DNA of 41,969 nucleotides from Scybalenecus merdavium (GCA_018714405.1 DVNM01000024.1:1-41969); one strand, 5' to 3'; numbered from the stretch's first letter, positions 13,022 through 22,203 are shown. Notes: generated from the letters alone by a model not told the origin. A program made the numbers and translations.

Positions 13022-14965
13022 ATGTTAGAAAAGAAAAAAACAATTCACATCAGCACGGGTATAAAAGCATTTCTGCTTGCCATTCTCTCCAGCTTTGCGC
13101 TGGTTGTGGAAAACGGTGCACACAAAATTCCGGAGAATGTGGAAAAGACGCTTAGCGGCCAACTGTCCCGATATATATGGAAGCTGCAGGCCGCGTTTGA
13201 ATCGCCGTCTTATTACGTTTTATTCTTTGTCATTCTTGCTTTTTTTGCGTTTTTATACCTGATCCCAAAGGTGAATAAAAAGAACATCCCCTGGGGTGTG
13301 CCTTTTTCCTGCATCGCCGCTTTGTTTTTGCTGCTTTGCGACAGTTATTATCAGACCGATTCGTGGGACAAGGTCTTTGGCAGCTGGGAAGCGCTGATCA
13401 CCTCCGGCATCAAGGGGATAGGCATTGCCGTGCTTGTGTTTTTTGTTTATGATGTGATCAACCGCATTAATATCGAAAAGGTCGAAAAAGTCCAGTCTAC
13501 CTCCACTTTTAAAACGTTTGCGGTACTGACCGCAATTATGTTTGCCTGCTGGATTCCATACATGGTGATTATGGCGCCCGGATGCATGAATCCGGATGCC
13601 CGCGATCAGTTCGGCCAGATGCTGAATAATCCCGATATGTGCTGGTCCGTGGGCACCGTTGCCCGTGAAGAAAGCGACAGTCTTTTGACAAACCACCACC
13701 CCGTTTTCCACACGGTTCTGCTGGGGTGCTTTTTGAAGCTTGGCGAATGGATGGGGTCGTATTTTGCCGGCATTACGATCTACAGCGTTTTGCAGTGCCT
13801 TGTGCTGGCCGGCACACTTGTTTTCAGTGTTTTAAAGCTTAGAGAATACGGCATGTCCAAAAGGCTTTCGAACATTGTGTATGCCTTTTTTGTGCTGTGC
13901 CCGTTGTTCCCGCTGTGGGGCATGACGATTTTGAAAGACACGCCGTTTATGATCGCACTGCTGATCATGACGATCCTGTTTTATGAGGCGTTCAAAGCGC
14001 CCGAATGCTTCACAGCGAAAAAATATGTTGCCCTGGCACTGGTATCTTTTTTGCTGATGCTGCTGCGCAACAATGGTTTTTACATGCTGCTGGTGCTGGT
14101 GCCGTTCGTCATCATCCATTTCAGAAAAGATAAAAAGTTCCTGGTCAAGATCATGGCCACCATGCTGATCCCGCTGCTTGTGTTCAAAGTCGGCTACAGC
14201 AGCATCTTCTTCAGCGCAATGGGCATCAATGAGGGAAGCCCAAGGGAGATGCTCTCTGTACCGTTCCAGCAAACGGCAAGGTACATCACAGAATATGCCG
14301 ACGAGGTCACGCCGGAGGAAGAGAAAAGCATTACCACCATCCTCGGCGGGGGCAAACTTTCCCTGGAAGACATTGCCGAAAGATATACACCGGACAGAGC
14401 TGACAGTATAAAAGGGAACTATAACAAATATGCTACGACAAGCGATCTAGTGAATTATTTCAAAACATGGGCCGCACAGCTGGTGAAACACCCAGGTGTA
14501 TATATAGAAGCGTTTTTGAATTTGAATTATTCCTGGTTTTCCTTTGATTCAAATCACGATATTATTTACTATAATGGCGTAAGTGACCAATTAATTCCGC
14601 AATATGTTGAGGGATTGGACAATCCGCAAAGCCTTGCCGGTGAAAGAAGCATCGTGTCACAGACCATAAAGCTTCTGGATAAAATACCGGTCATCTCCAG
14701 CATTTTTGAACTTTCGACATACACCTGGATCTATGTGGTGCTTTTCCTGGCTATGCTGATGCGCAAAAAGCATAGGGAACTTCTGGCATGTCTGCCGATC
14801 TTCATCAACATGGTGATCTGCTTTATCGGGCCGGTCGCCTACATGCGCTATTCGATCCCGCTGGTCATCTGCCTACCCATTGTATTTTTCATAACATTTT
14901 CAAAAAAACGAAATAAAGCTGCTGAAGATAATAAAGATGAGGAGAATGCAATATGGATAAAATAG
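13022..14965 (+). CDS. Large multi-pass membrane protein, GT-C glycosyltransferase-like (DUF6020-like)
   Basis: This 647-residue protein has about eleven hydrophobic helices. The external-loop motifs PGCMNPDARDQ (186-196) and NHHPVFHT (224-231) resemble those of DUF6020 and other GT-C-fold transferases, in which an early acidic residue (here perhaps Asp192) is catalytic. Such enzymes move a sugar from polyprenyl phosphate to an acceptor outside the membrane. AGGAGG precedes the ATG. The gene overlaps the GT2 gene by 13 bases, with GtrA next, giving the three parts of a Gtr or CsbB/GtcA/YfhO-type system. The acceptor (teichoic acid, glycan or protein) is not evident. The section around 14400-14640 is more AT-rich than the rest. 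Confidence 0.75.
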   Translation: MLEKKKTIHISTGIKAFLLAILSSFALVVENGAHKIPENVEKTLSGQLSRYIWKLQAAFESPSYYVLFFVILAFFAFLYLIPKVNKKNIPWGVPFSCIAALFLLLCDSYYQTDSWDKVFGSWEALITSGIKGIGIAVLVFFVYDVINRINIEKVEKVQSTSTFKTFAVLTAIMFACWIPYMVIMAPGCMNPDARDQFGQMLNNPDMCWSVGTVAREESDSLLTNHHPVFHTVLLGCFLKLGEWMGSYFAGITIYSVLQCLVLAGTLVFSVLKLREYGMSKRLSNIVYAFFVLCPLFPLWGMTILKDTPFMIALLIMTILFYEAFKAPECFTAKKYVALALVSFLLMLLRNNGFYMLLVLVPFVIIHFRKDKKFLVKIMATMLIPLLVFKVGYSSIFFSAMGINEGSPREMLSVPFQQTARYITEYADEVTPEEEKSITTILGGGKLSLEDIAERYTPDRADSIKGNYNKYATTSDLVNYFKTWAAQLVKHPGVYIEAFLNLNYSWFSFDSNHDIIYYNGVSDQLIPQYVEGLDNPQSLAGERSIVSQTIKLLDKIPVISSIFELSTYTWIYVVLFLAMLMRKKHRELLACLPIFINMVICFIGPVAYMRYSIPLVICLPIVFFITFSKKRNKAAEDNKDEENAIWIK

Positions 14966-15894
14966 CAGTACTGATCCCCTGCTACAATGAGGCCGTGACC
15001 ATCAAAAAAGTCATCAACGACTTTCAAAAAGCGCTACCTGAGGCAACGATCTATGTGTACGACAACAATTCCACCGACGAAACAGCCGCCATCGCCGAGG
15101 CGGAGGGCGCCGTGGTGCGCCACGAGTACCGTCAGGGCAAGGGCAACGTGATCCGCCGCATGTTCCGCGACATTGACGCCCAGTGCTATATCATGACCGA
15201 CGGCGACGACACTTACCCTGCCGAATTTGCACGCGAGATGTGCGACAAGGTGCTGGAAAGAAATGTGGACATGGTCGTGGGCGACCGCCTATCCTCCACC
15301 TATTTTGAGGAAAACAAAAGACCGTTCCACAACCTGGGCAATTCACTGGTAAGAGCCAGCATCAACACCATTTTCAAAAGCGACATCAAAGACATTATGA
15401 CGGGTTACCGGGCTTTCAGCTACAACTTTGTAAAAACGTTCCCGGTGCTTTCCAAAGGCTTTGAGATCGAAACGGAGATGACGATCCACACGGTGGACAA
15501 AAACATGTTCTGCGAAAATGTGGTGATCGAGTACCGTGACCGCCCGGAGGGCAGCGAGTCCAAACTCAACACCTATTCGGACGGCTTCAAAGTGCTTATG
15601 ACGATCGTAAAACTGTTTAAAGACTACAAGCCGCTGGCATTTTTTACGCTCATCGCCCTGATTTTGTTCGTGCTTTCCCTGGGATTTTTCATTCCCGTGC
15701 TGATAGACTTTTTCCAAACCGGCACTGTGGACAAACTGCCTACCGTCGTTGTGTGCGGCATTACGATGCTGGCCTCTATCGTCAGCTTTTTCTCGGGGCT
15801 GGTGCTGGACACGATCAAGCAGAAGAACCGCCAGGATTTTGAAATGGAATTAAAGAATACTGCAGACAGATATAAGGACTTGTTGAACAAATGA
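14953..15894 (+). CDS. Membrane-anchored GT2 family glycosyltransferase (GtrB/CsbB/DPM1-like)
   Basis: This 313-residue transferase should place a sugar on undecaprenyl phosphate on the cytoplasmic face. The GT-A domain (1-220) starts with VLIPCYNEA (6-14), has the DGDD metal/nucleotide motif at 83-86, and has the VVGDR and MTGYRAF stretches typical of this family. Two C-terminal helices (about 228-252 and 263-285) anchor it. The start overlaps the preceding gene by 13 bases, with GAGGAG 8 bases upstream of the ATG. The stop overlaps the GtrA gene by 4 bases. The sugar cannot be read from the sequence. Confidence 0.88.
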   Translation: MDKIAVLIPCYNEAVTIKKVINDFQKALPEATIYVYDNNSTDETAAIAEAEGAVVRHEYRQGKGNVIRRMFRDIDAQCYIMTDGDDTYPAEFAREMCDKVLERNVDMVVGDRLSSTYFEENKRPFHNLGNSLVRASINTIFKSDIKDIMTGYRAFSYNFVKTFPVLSKGFEIETEMTIHTVDKNMFCENVVIEYRDRPEGSESKLNTYSDGFKVLMTIVKLFKDYKPLAFFTLIALILFVLSLGFFIPVLIDFFQTGTVDKLPTVVVCGITMLASIVSFFSGLVLDTIKQKNRQDFEMELKNTADRYKDLLNK

Positions 15895-16349
15895 TCAAAA
15901 AGCTTTTTCTAAAATACAAAGAACTGATCAGCTATGTGTTTTTCGGCGTGCTGGCCACGATCGTAAGCATTTTAAGCTTTAAGCTGTTTGATGTGCTCCT
16001 GGGGCCAGATCTTTACCTGCTGAGCAATGTGATCAGCTGGATCATTACGGTGATTTTTGCCTATTTCACAAACAAGATCTGGGTGTTCGAGTCCAAAAGC
16101 TGGAAAGCGAATGTGCTTGTGAAAGAGATCGTCAGCTTCTTCGGGGCAAGAGTTTTCAGCCTTGTTGTGGAAGAAGCCGGCCTGTGGCTGATGATCGACC
16201 AGATGGATATGGGCGGGATCTCGTGGGATATCCTCACTTTCAGCATCAGCGGCAACATGATCGCCAAAATCATAATGCAGGTCGTAGTCGTCATTTTAAA
16301 CTATGTGTTCAGCAAACTCATCATCTTTAAGAAAAAGAAAGAGAAATAA
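15891..16349 (+). CDS. GtrA-family membrane protein (sugar-lipid flippase type)
   Basis: This 152-residue protein has four helices and the GtrA-style start (KYKELISYVFFGVLATIVS) plus the conserved YFTNKIWVF segment. GtrA proteins are thought to flip the polyprenyl-phosphate sugar made by GtrB to the outer face. It overlaps the GT2 gene by 4 bases, so the two are translationally coupled. The Lys-rich C-terminus (KKKKEK) is probably cytoplasmic. I found no clear terminator in the 250 bases that follow. Confidence 0.88.
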   Translation: MIKKLFLKYKELISYVFFGVLATIVSILSFKLFDVLLGPDLYLLSNVISWIITVIFAYFTNKIWVFESKSWKANVLVKEIVSFFGARVFSLVVEEAGLWLMIDQMDMGGISWDILTFSISGNMIAKIIMQVVVVILNYVFSKLIIFKKKKEK

Positions 16350-16599
16350 ACCGACAAAAGCTCTACTCTGCCCCGGATGGTGCAGACCGGTTAGGCACCG
16401 AGGACAAAGGCCGGCTCTGCAAAGAAGCGCAGCTTCAGAACAAGGAAACCTCTCACTTGACGCCAGTGCGTTTTCTGGAGGGAAACATAAAACGGTCAAA
16501 GCATAAAAACACGCATTCCACCCAAATTCGCCGACTGAGGGATGGTTTTTTGGCCAAAAATCGGTTATTCTTCCATTGCAGAAACATGGAGGGAGAAAA

Positions 16600-17064
16600 A
16601 TGGACCAACAAAACATCGGCAAATTTATTGCGCAAAAAAGGAAAGAACAAAACCTGACCCAGGAACAGCTGGCGCAGTGCCTGGGCGTATCCAACAAGAC
16701 CGTTTCCAAATGGGAAACCGGCAAATGCATGCCGGATTATTCCGTTGTAAAAGGACTGTGCGCGCAGCTGCACATCACGGTCGCCGAACTGCTCGACGGC
16801 GCACCCGCAGAAAAAAACGCCGCACAGGCAAGTGACGAACAGGTCATGGAACTTTTGCGGCGAACGCAGGCGCTTGAAAAAGAAAAGGTCACGCTCTACG
16901 GGATCTTGCTGATCGTTATGGGCATCGCACTGCTGGCCGTTTCGCACAGTTTCGGTGGTTCAGACCTGCAGGACTTTCTTTCCGGTGTACTGCTCGGTAT
17001 TTCTGTCGGCGCCATACTCACCGGAATGTGCGTAAGCATTAAAAGCTTAGCTAAGCCAAAGTAA
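16600..17064 (+). CDS. XRE-family regulator with membrane anchor
   Basis: This 154-residue protein has an N-terminal helix-turn-helix domain (about 5-58, with SNKTVSKWETGKCMPD) and two C-terminal hydrophobic helices (about 102-118 and 127-148). A DNA-binding domain joined to a membrane anchor suggests sensing of membrane state or regulation of neighbours. GGAGGGAG lies 5 bases before the ATG. The GyrI-like gene starts 14 bases after its stop, so they are probably co-transcribed. The target is unknown. Confidence 0.85.
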   Translation: MDQQNIGKFIAQKRKEQNLTQEQLAQCLGVSNKTVSKWETGKCMPDYSVVKGLCAQLHITVAELLDGAPAEKNAAQASDEQVMELLRRTQALEKEKVTLYGILLIVMGIALLAVSHSFGGSDLQDFLSGVLLGISVGAILTGMCVSIKSLAKPK

Positions 17065-17078
17065 AAACAGGGCACAAA

Positions 17079-17726
17079 ATGGCGTTTGACTATAAAAAGG
17101 AGTACAAAGAATTTTACATGCCGAAAAACAAACCGGCAATCGTTCAAATCCCCAAAATGCAGTTTGCGGCCGTTCGCGGGCAGGGTGACCCAAACGATGA
17201 AAACGGCGATTACAAAAAATCTATCAGCCTGCTGTACGGCATTGCCTATACCATTAAAATGAGTTACAAAGGGTCGCATAAAATCGACGGTTTTTTCGAG
17301 TACGTCGTGCCGCCGCTGGAGGGGCTTTGGTGGCAGGACGATGCGGCAGACGGCATAGATTACGGCCGCAAAGCGGACATGCGCTTTGTTTCCATGATTC
17401 GGCTGCCCGATTTTGTGCAGCAAGCCGATTTTGACTGGGCGGTAGAAGAAGCTACCCGAAAAAAGAAGCAGGATTTTTCGCATGCCGAATTTTTTACTTA
17501 TGAGGAAGGGCTTTGCGTGCAGTGCATGCACATCGGCCGTTACGACGATGAGCCGGCGACCGTGGCGCAAATGCACCGGTATATGGCCGAAAACGGATAT
17601 GCGTTAGACCGTACAGGCGAAAGGCGCCACCACGAGATTTATTTAAGCAACCCCAGGAAATGCACTGCGGAGAAATTAAAAGCAGTGATCCGGCAGCCAG
17701 TCATAAGAATTGAAAAGGACGGCTGA
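17079..17726 (+). CDS. GyrI-like small-molecule-binding domain protein
   Basis: This 215-residue soluble protein begins with a YKKEYKEFY segment and contains a GyrI-like ligand-binding fold (IPKMQFAAVRGQGDPN at about 25-40, then SISLLYGIAYTIK and PPLEGLWW). Stand-alone GyrI-like proteins bind or hydrolyse hydrophobic small molecules and often sit with drug-response regulators. No DNA-binding domain is present. The ribosome binding site is weak (AGGGC), which fits translation coupled to the upstream regulator gene. Function beyond ligand binding is not evident. Confidence 0.82.
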   Translation: MAFDYKKEYKEFYMPKNKPAIVQIPKMQFAAVRGQGDPNDENGDYKKSISLLYGIAYTIKMSYKGSHKIDGFFEYVVPPLEGLWWQDDAADGIDYGRKADMRFVSMIRLPDFVQQADFDWAVEEATRKKKQDFSHAEFFTYEEGLCVQCMHIGRYDDEPATVAQMHRYMAENGYALDRTGERRHHEIYLSNPRKCTAEKLKAVIRQPVIRIEKDG

Positions 17727-17807
17727 GCTTTTCTGCAAAAAACGCAGACAGGTGCTGTGCATTGCAGACAGCGCAACCGGCATAATGTGCTTGACAAAAC
17801 AGCCATA

Positions 17808-17845
17808 AAAAAAAACGGAAACCGAAATTGGTTTCCGTTTTTTTA
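17808..17845. terminator. Bidirectional terminator between the GyrI-like and GtrA genes
   Basis: An 11-bp stem (17813-17823 with 17830-17840, loop GAAATT) is flanked by A and T runs. It sits between two converging genes and would serve both. Confidence 0.85.
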
Positions 17846-17854
17846 TAACCGTAA

Positions 17855-18373
17855 TTATTTTGCCGCTGTATGGTTTGGCGTATTTTCCGTATCGGCCGAA
17901 GAAGCATTTTTGTTCTTTTCTTTTTCGGCGAGCTTGTTGGTGTTCATCGAACCGCGGTAAACCCAGAAACGGCTGACCAGATACTCTGTAGACATGTTAC
18001 AGGCCATGGTCACGGCAAGCACAATGTATTCATTGACGCCCGCCCCTTCGGCCAGGTTGCCGAGATAGGTGGAAAGCGGCGTAAAAACGCAGTAATAAAG
18101 CGCGATCTTCAGCATAGCGACCGGCACATTGTTGGCCGATTTAAACGTATAACGGCGGTTGACGGTGAAGTTATAGAGCACCGACAGGATCAGGGCGGGC
18201 AGATAGCAGCCCCAGTAGGACGGGATTTTAACAACTTCGGTAAGCAGGGTGAACGTAAGGATCTGAATGATGCCGGCGCCAAGAGAAAAGGCGACAAACT
18301 TCAAAACCTGGATCGTGGTCTGCTTGCCGGTCAGTTTTTCACCGTTTTTTACAGTCTTTTTATCTTTTGCCAT
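17855..18373 (-). CDS. GtrA-family membrane protein, second copy
   Basis: This 172-residue protein has four helices and the GtrA core: VLKFVAFSLGAGIIQ near the start, YNFTVNRRYTF in the middle and SRFWVYR near the end. Compared with the gene at 15891 it carries polar, Lys- and Asn-rich tails at both ends. It is alone, with no GT2 gene beside it, so it may flip a lipid-linked sugar made elsewhere. I start at the ATG at 18373 because GAAAGGAG lies upstream with good spacing; a longer frame to 18400 has no such site. A promoter is visible at 18451-18478. Confidence 0.87.
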   Translation of the reverse strand: MAKDKKTVKNGEKLTGKQTTIQVLKFVAFSLGAGIIQILTFTLLTEVVKIPSYWGCYLPALILSVLYNFTVNRRYTFKSANNVPVAMLKIALYYCVFTPLSTYLGNLAEGAGVNEYIVLAVTMACNMSTEYLVSRFWVYRGSMNTNKLAEKEKNKNASSADTENTPNHTAAK

Positions 18374-18450
18374 GATAAAACTCCTTTCAAACCGCAACAC
18401 AGTCTGCAGGCTGTTCTTTGATAAAAGAATGCCTTTTACTGTTATTTATA

Positions 18451-18478
18451 AGTATAGCATATCTGTAGAAAAAATCAA
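18451..18478 (-). promoter_or_regulatory. Promoter of the solo GtrA gene
   Basis: On the minus strand this reads TTGATT (18473-18478), a 16-base spacer and TATACT (18451-18456). Confidence 0.65.
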
Positions 18479-18522
18479 GAGAAGCCCATTTGGCGGCAAA
18501 TTTCTCCACTTTGCAAAAATTC

Positions 18523-18550
18523 CTAAAGCCCCGGCGTTTGCCAGGGCTTA
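18523..18550 (-). terminator. Probable terminator of the alpha/beta hydrolase gene
   Basis: The stem AAGCCC-CGGC/GCCA-GGGCTT has one mismatch. On the minus strand it is followed by TAGGAATTTTTG. It lies about 80 bases past the stop codon. Confidence 0.45.
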
Positions 18551-18627
18551 GAAAACAGTATTTAGCCGTTCTTTACGCAGCCTGACACACAAGGCGCGAA
18601 CCTTGCCAGCCGGCCTTTGCAGCCGAT

Positions 18628-19566
18628 TTAAAGGGCGGCCAGAAAATCCAGCGCCTGTGCGCTCAGCTGCTTGGCATGGGTCTCGTTGAGCATGTGGCCT
18701 GCGCCGGAAATGGTAACTTTTGTGGCGCCGCTCAGGGCATTGTCCATCTGGGCGCTCATCAGTTTGGTCACCACCAGATCGCAAGTGCCGCGCACCAGCA
18801 AAATCGGCAGGTCGAGCTGCGCCAGCGCATCGTAATCGGTACCGCGGGCGCGCGTCATCATATAGAGCATGCCCTCGCCGGTACCGTCGATAGACAGCGG
18901 GTCGGTCAGTGTGGACAAGTCGTAGCTGTTCGTATACTTCCAGTCCATGGTGGCCATATACATGGCGGAACGCACCAGAAAACTGGGTTTTGCTGCCAGT
19001 TTTAAAACGCCGGAAAAGATGCCGGTCGTAAAGCCTGAAGTTAAAACGCCGTTCATAATGGAGGGCATGGCGTTGATGGGCGCCGGGGCATAAAGCAGCA
19101 GCGCTTTGATAGACGGCACGTCACTTGCGATATTCAGTGCAACACCGCCGCCCATAGACTGGCCGGCCAGGATCCACTGCGCATCGGGGGCGATGGACTG
19201 CATCAGGCCCTCCATCAGCACCTCGCGGTCGATCGGCTCTATCTGCGCATTTTCGCGCGTGCTGTAGCCAAAGTTCGGGAAATCTGCCAGCACACAGGTG
19301 TAGCCAGCCTGGCTCATCTCTTCGGCCATGGGGCGGAAGCTTTCACCGGAATACAAAAAGCCGTGCAAAAACAGTATGTAACCTTTTTGTTCGCCCTTTC
19401 CCTCGATCACACGGTAATGGATGCTGTAGTCACCCTGGTGGTAAAACCGGCTGTCGGCAAACGGCGTTTGCAGATCGCCCGTCGCGGCAAAGGCCGGGAT
19501 GGGCAGCGCAAACAAAAGTACAAAAGCCAACAAAACGGAGGCGGTTTTTAAAAGCATCTTTTTCAT
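18628..19566 (-). CDS. Exported alpha/beta hydrolase
   Basis: This 312-residue serine hydrolase has a signal peptide (MKKM... to AFA at about 27), so it acts outside the membrane. The alpha/beta-hydrolase triad is visible: Ser137 in GQSMGG, Asp263 in RGTCDLVV and His291 in SGAGHML, with the oxyanion segment LHGFLYSG (67-74). The domain style is that of monoacylglycerol-lipase or lysophospholipase-like enzymes, but the substrate is not evident. I choose the ATG at 19566, which has AAGGAGCG 7 bases upstream. An 81-codon upstream extension has no ribosome binding site and would bury the signal peptide. Confidence 0.85.
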   Translation of the reverse strand: MKKMLLKTASVLLAFVLLFALPIPAFAATGDLQTPFADSRFYHQGDYSIHYRVIEGKGEQKGYILFLHGFLYSGESFRPMAEEMSQAGYTCVLADFPNFGYSTRENAQIEPIDREVLMEGLMQSIAPDAQWILAGQSMGGGVALNIASDVPSIKALLLYAPAPINAMPSIMNGVLTSGFTTGIFSGVLKLAAKPSFLVRSAMYMATMDWKYTNSYDLSTLTDPLSIDGTGEGMLYMMTRARGTDYDALAQLDLPILLVRGTCDLVVTKLMSAQMDNALSGATKVTISGAGHMLNETHAKQLSAQALDFLAAL

Positions 19567-19907
19567 TTCAATACGCTCCTTGCTGCAATTTATGGTCACG
19601 ACCGGGCTTTGCCGAACGGCTCGGCAATAATCCGATCCGAAAACACCGCATGCCTGCAGACGCCGCGCTTTTACAACCGGCAAATCAGACAAATCGACCA
19701 GTAAATTCGGCGATATTTTCATGGACATGGTACAATGATTTTGTTTAAAAATTGTTAAAATACAGCAATACGTCCTCCCAATTTCTATTTTTATTTTTTT
19801 TACAACCATTTTATTGCGAGTTAAATCAAAAAACGGGCAGTCCCGATAAGGAACTGCCCACTTTATGCTATTTGCTTGTTTTAAACTTGCAATGCGGTAT
19901 GCCTGTT
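19567..19907. other. Intergenic region between hydrolase and lysS
   Basis: The right end holds the lysS terminator (19828-19859). The rest should hold the hydrolase promoter, but I found no well-formed -35/-10 pair. No gene is visible. Confidence 0.4.
19828..19859 (-). terminator. Terminator of lysS
   Basis: On the minus strand a GGGCAGT-based stem with one mismatch is followed by GTTTTTTG. It lies about 50 bases past the lysS stop. Confidence 0.75.
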
Positions 19908-22184
19908 TTAATAGAGCTTTGCGCCTGCCGGAATATGGTCATCTACCATCAGAAGATGGAGCTTTTCTTCGCCTTCCTCGTGGTGTACTGCACTGATCAG
20001 CATACCGCAGGAATCAATGCCCATCATCGGTCTTGGCGGAAGATTGGTAATCGCGATACAGGTCTTGCCGACCAGTTCTTCCGGCTCGTAATAGGCGTGG
20101 ATACCGCTTAAAATCGTCCTATTTTCGCCTGAGCCATCGTCTAAGGTAAACTTCAAAAGCTTCTTGGACTTGGGTACTGCTTCGCAGGCAAGCACCTTGA
20201 CGGCGCGGAAATCGGACTTGGAGAATGTCTCAAAATCCACAAAATCCTTGAAAAGCGGCTCGATCTCCACCTTGGAAAAGTCGATTTTCTCCGGCTCCGC
20301 ATTCGGCGCGTCGGGAGCCTTCGCCGCATCATTTTCTTTTTTACCGTCGTTGATCGGTTTCATGGTCGGGAACAGCAGCACATCGCGGATGCTGTAGGAA
20401 TCGGTCAGCAGCATGACCAGACGGTCGATGCCGATGCCGAGACCGCCCGTCGGCGGCATGCCGTATTCGAGCGCCGTCACAAAATCGTGGTCGATCATAT
20501 TGGCCTCATCGTCGCCGGCCTCGCGCAGCTTCATCTGCGCCTCAAAGCGCTGCATCTGGTCGATCGGGTCATTGAGCTCCGAATACGCGTTGCCGTACTC
20601 GCCGCCCACAATGAACAGTTCAAAGCGCTCGGTCAGTGCCGGGCAGCCGGGTTTGCGCTTGGTGAGCGGGCTGACCTCAACCGGGTAGTCCATGATAAAC
20701 GTAGGCTGCACCAGGTTCTTTTCGACGAATTCCTCAAAGAATGAGTTGAGCACATCGCCCCACGTCTCTTTGCCCTTTTGCACTTCAATGCCCTTTTCCC
20801 TGGCAAGGGAAACAGCCTTTTCATCATCAGACAAAAACGACATAAAATCAATGCCGCTGTACTTCTTGACGGCGTCCGCCATCGTCATGCGGGCAAACGG
20901 CGTTTCCAGATCGATCGCCGTGCCGTTGAACGTGATGTGCAGCGTGCCGCAGGCCTCGTTGGCCGCATTGCGGATCAAGGCTTCGGCAATGTCCATCATG
21001 CCGTGGTAGTCCGTATAGGCCTGGTAAAGCTCAATACAGGTGAATTCCGGATTGTGGCGCACGTCCATGCCCTCGTTGCGGAAATTGCGCCCGATCTCAT
21101 ACACGCGCTCCATGCCGCCCACGATCAGGCGCTTCAAATAAAGCTCCGTCGCGATGCGCAGGTACATGTCCAGGTTCAGGGTGTTGTGGTGGGTAATAAA
21201 CGGCCTGGCCGCCGCACCGCCCGGGATGGTGTTGAGCATCGGCGTTTCCACTTCGATAAACCCAAGGTTATCGAGATAGCTGCGAATGGAAGAAATGATT
21301 TTGGAGCGCTTGATAAACGTGTCCTTCACGCCTGGATTCATGATCAAATCCAGGTAGCGCTTTCTGTAGCGGGTGTCCGTGTCCTGCAGGCCGTGGAACT
21401 TTTCCGGCAGCGGCAGCAGGCTCTTCGACAGCAGGCGCAGCGTTTTGGCGTGCACCGAGATCTCGCCGGTCTTTGTTTTGAACACAAAGCCGCAGACTTC
21501 GACGATGTCGCCAAGATCCCACTTTTTAAACGCCTTGAACACATCCTCGCCGACGTCGTTCATGCGCACATAGACCTGCATGCGGCCCGTGCGGTCGTGC
21601 ACGTCGATGAAATTGGCCTTGCCCATATCGCGGCGCGTCATGATGCGGCCGCAGATGGTCACGTCCTGATTTTCAAGCGCATCGTAATTTTCCACAATGC
21701 TTTGGGCCGTGGCCGTCTGTGTGGCGGTCGTGATCTCGAACGGGTCGTGACCCTCGGCCTTTAAAGCGTTCAGCTTGTTCAGGCGAATGGCGCGCTGCTC
21801 GTTTTCACTGAGCGCCTTTTCCTGCGCCATTTCGATTTTGGCGGCAGCCGCATTGCGGCCGATCGTGTCGATCAGCTCCAGCGCCGCCGCTTCGCTTGGC
21901 GCCTGCGCCGTCAGCACCGCCGTGCCATTTTGCAGGTAAAGCGTGAACTTTGCCTGGTCACCGGCAGGTTCCAGAACATATTTCGGCAGTGTTTTTTCCT
22001 CAGCCGCCGCATCAAAACGGTTTTCCACTTTGATGCCTGCGTTTTTCTTAGCGCCTTTCACGGCACGTTTGCAGGCGTCCAGGCTGTCAAAAGCCGGCGA
22101 AGCGGCCAGCGCCTTGTCGCCATCCAAGAATGTAAAACTGTACTGATTTTCGGCTGTTTTGCTGATTTCAAACTTTCCTGCCAT
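19908..22184 (-). CDS. lysS: Lysyl-tRNA synthetase with N-terminal DUF1508 repeats and C-terminal tRNA-binding domain
   Basis: This class II LysRS charges tRNA-Lys with lysine. It is 758 residues against the usual 490-510. The enzyme core has an OB-fold anticodon domain (about 172-255), motif 1 ending in EVETPML (311-317), motif 2 with RNFRNEG...HNPEFT (366-382) and motif 3 GLGIGIDRLV (581-590). Two extras stand out. Residues 4-57 and 68-118 look like two DUF1508/YegP repeats (FEISKTAENQYSFTF...; FTLYLQNGTAVLTA...). Residues about 635-758 match the EMAP/MetRS-beta type tRNA-binding domain (DFRAVKVLACEAVPKSKKLLKF). GAGGGAG precedes the ATG, and the coding frame is continuous through all parts. 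It is co-transcribed with greA. Confidence 0.93.
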   Translation of the reverse strand: MAGKFEISKTAENQYSFTFLDGDKALAASPAFDSLDACKRAVKGAKKNAGIKVENRFDAAAEEKTLPKYVLEPAGDQAKFTLYLQNGTAVLTAQAPSEAAALELIDTIGRNAAAAKIEMAQEKALSENEQRAIRLNKLNALKAEGHDPFEITTATQTATAQSIVENYDALENQDVTICGRIMTRRDMGKANFIDVHDRTGRMQVYVRMNDVGEDVFKAFKKWDLGDIVEVCGFVFKTKTGEISVHAKTLRLLSKSLLPLPEKFHGLQDTDTRYRKRYLDLIMNPGVKDTFIKRSKIISSIRSYLDNLGFIEVETPMLNTIPGGAAARPFITHHNTLNLDMYLRIATELYLKRLIVGGMERVYEIGRNFRNEGMDVRHNPEFTCIELYQAYTDYHGMMDIAEALIRNAANEACGTLHITFNGTAIDLETPFARMTMADAVKKYSGIDFMSFLSDDEKAVSLAREKGIEVQKGKETWGDVLNSFFEEFVEKNLVQPTFIMDYPVEVSPLTKRKPGCPALTERFELFIVGGEYGNAYSELNDPIDQMQRFEAQMKLREAGDDEANMIDHDFVTALEYGMPPTGGLGIGIDRLVMLLTDSYSIRDVLLFPTMKPINDGKKENDAAKAPDAPNAEPEKIDFSKVEIEPLFKDFVDFETFSKSDFRAVKVLACEAVPKSKKLLKFTLDDGSGENRTILSGIHAYYEPEELVGKTCIAITNLPPRPMMGIDSCGMLISAVHHEEGEEKLHLLMVDDHIPAGAKLY

Positions 22185-22203
22185 ACTGCTCCCTCTTTCC
22201 GGT

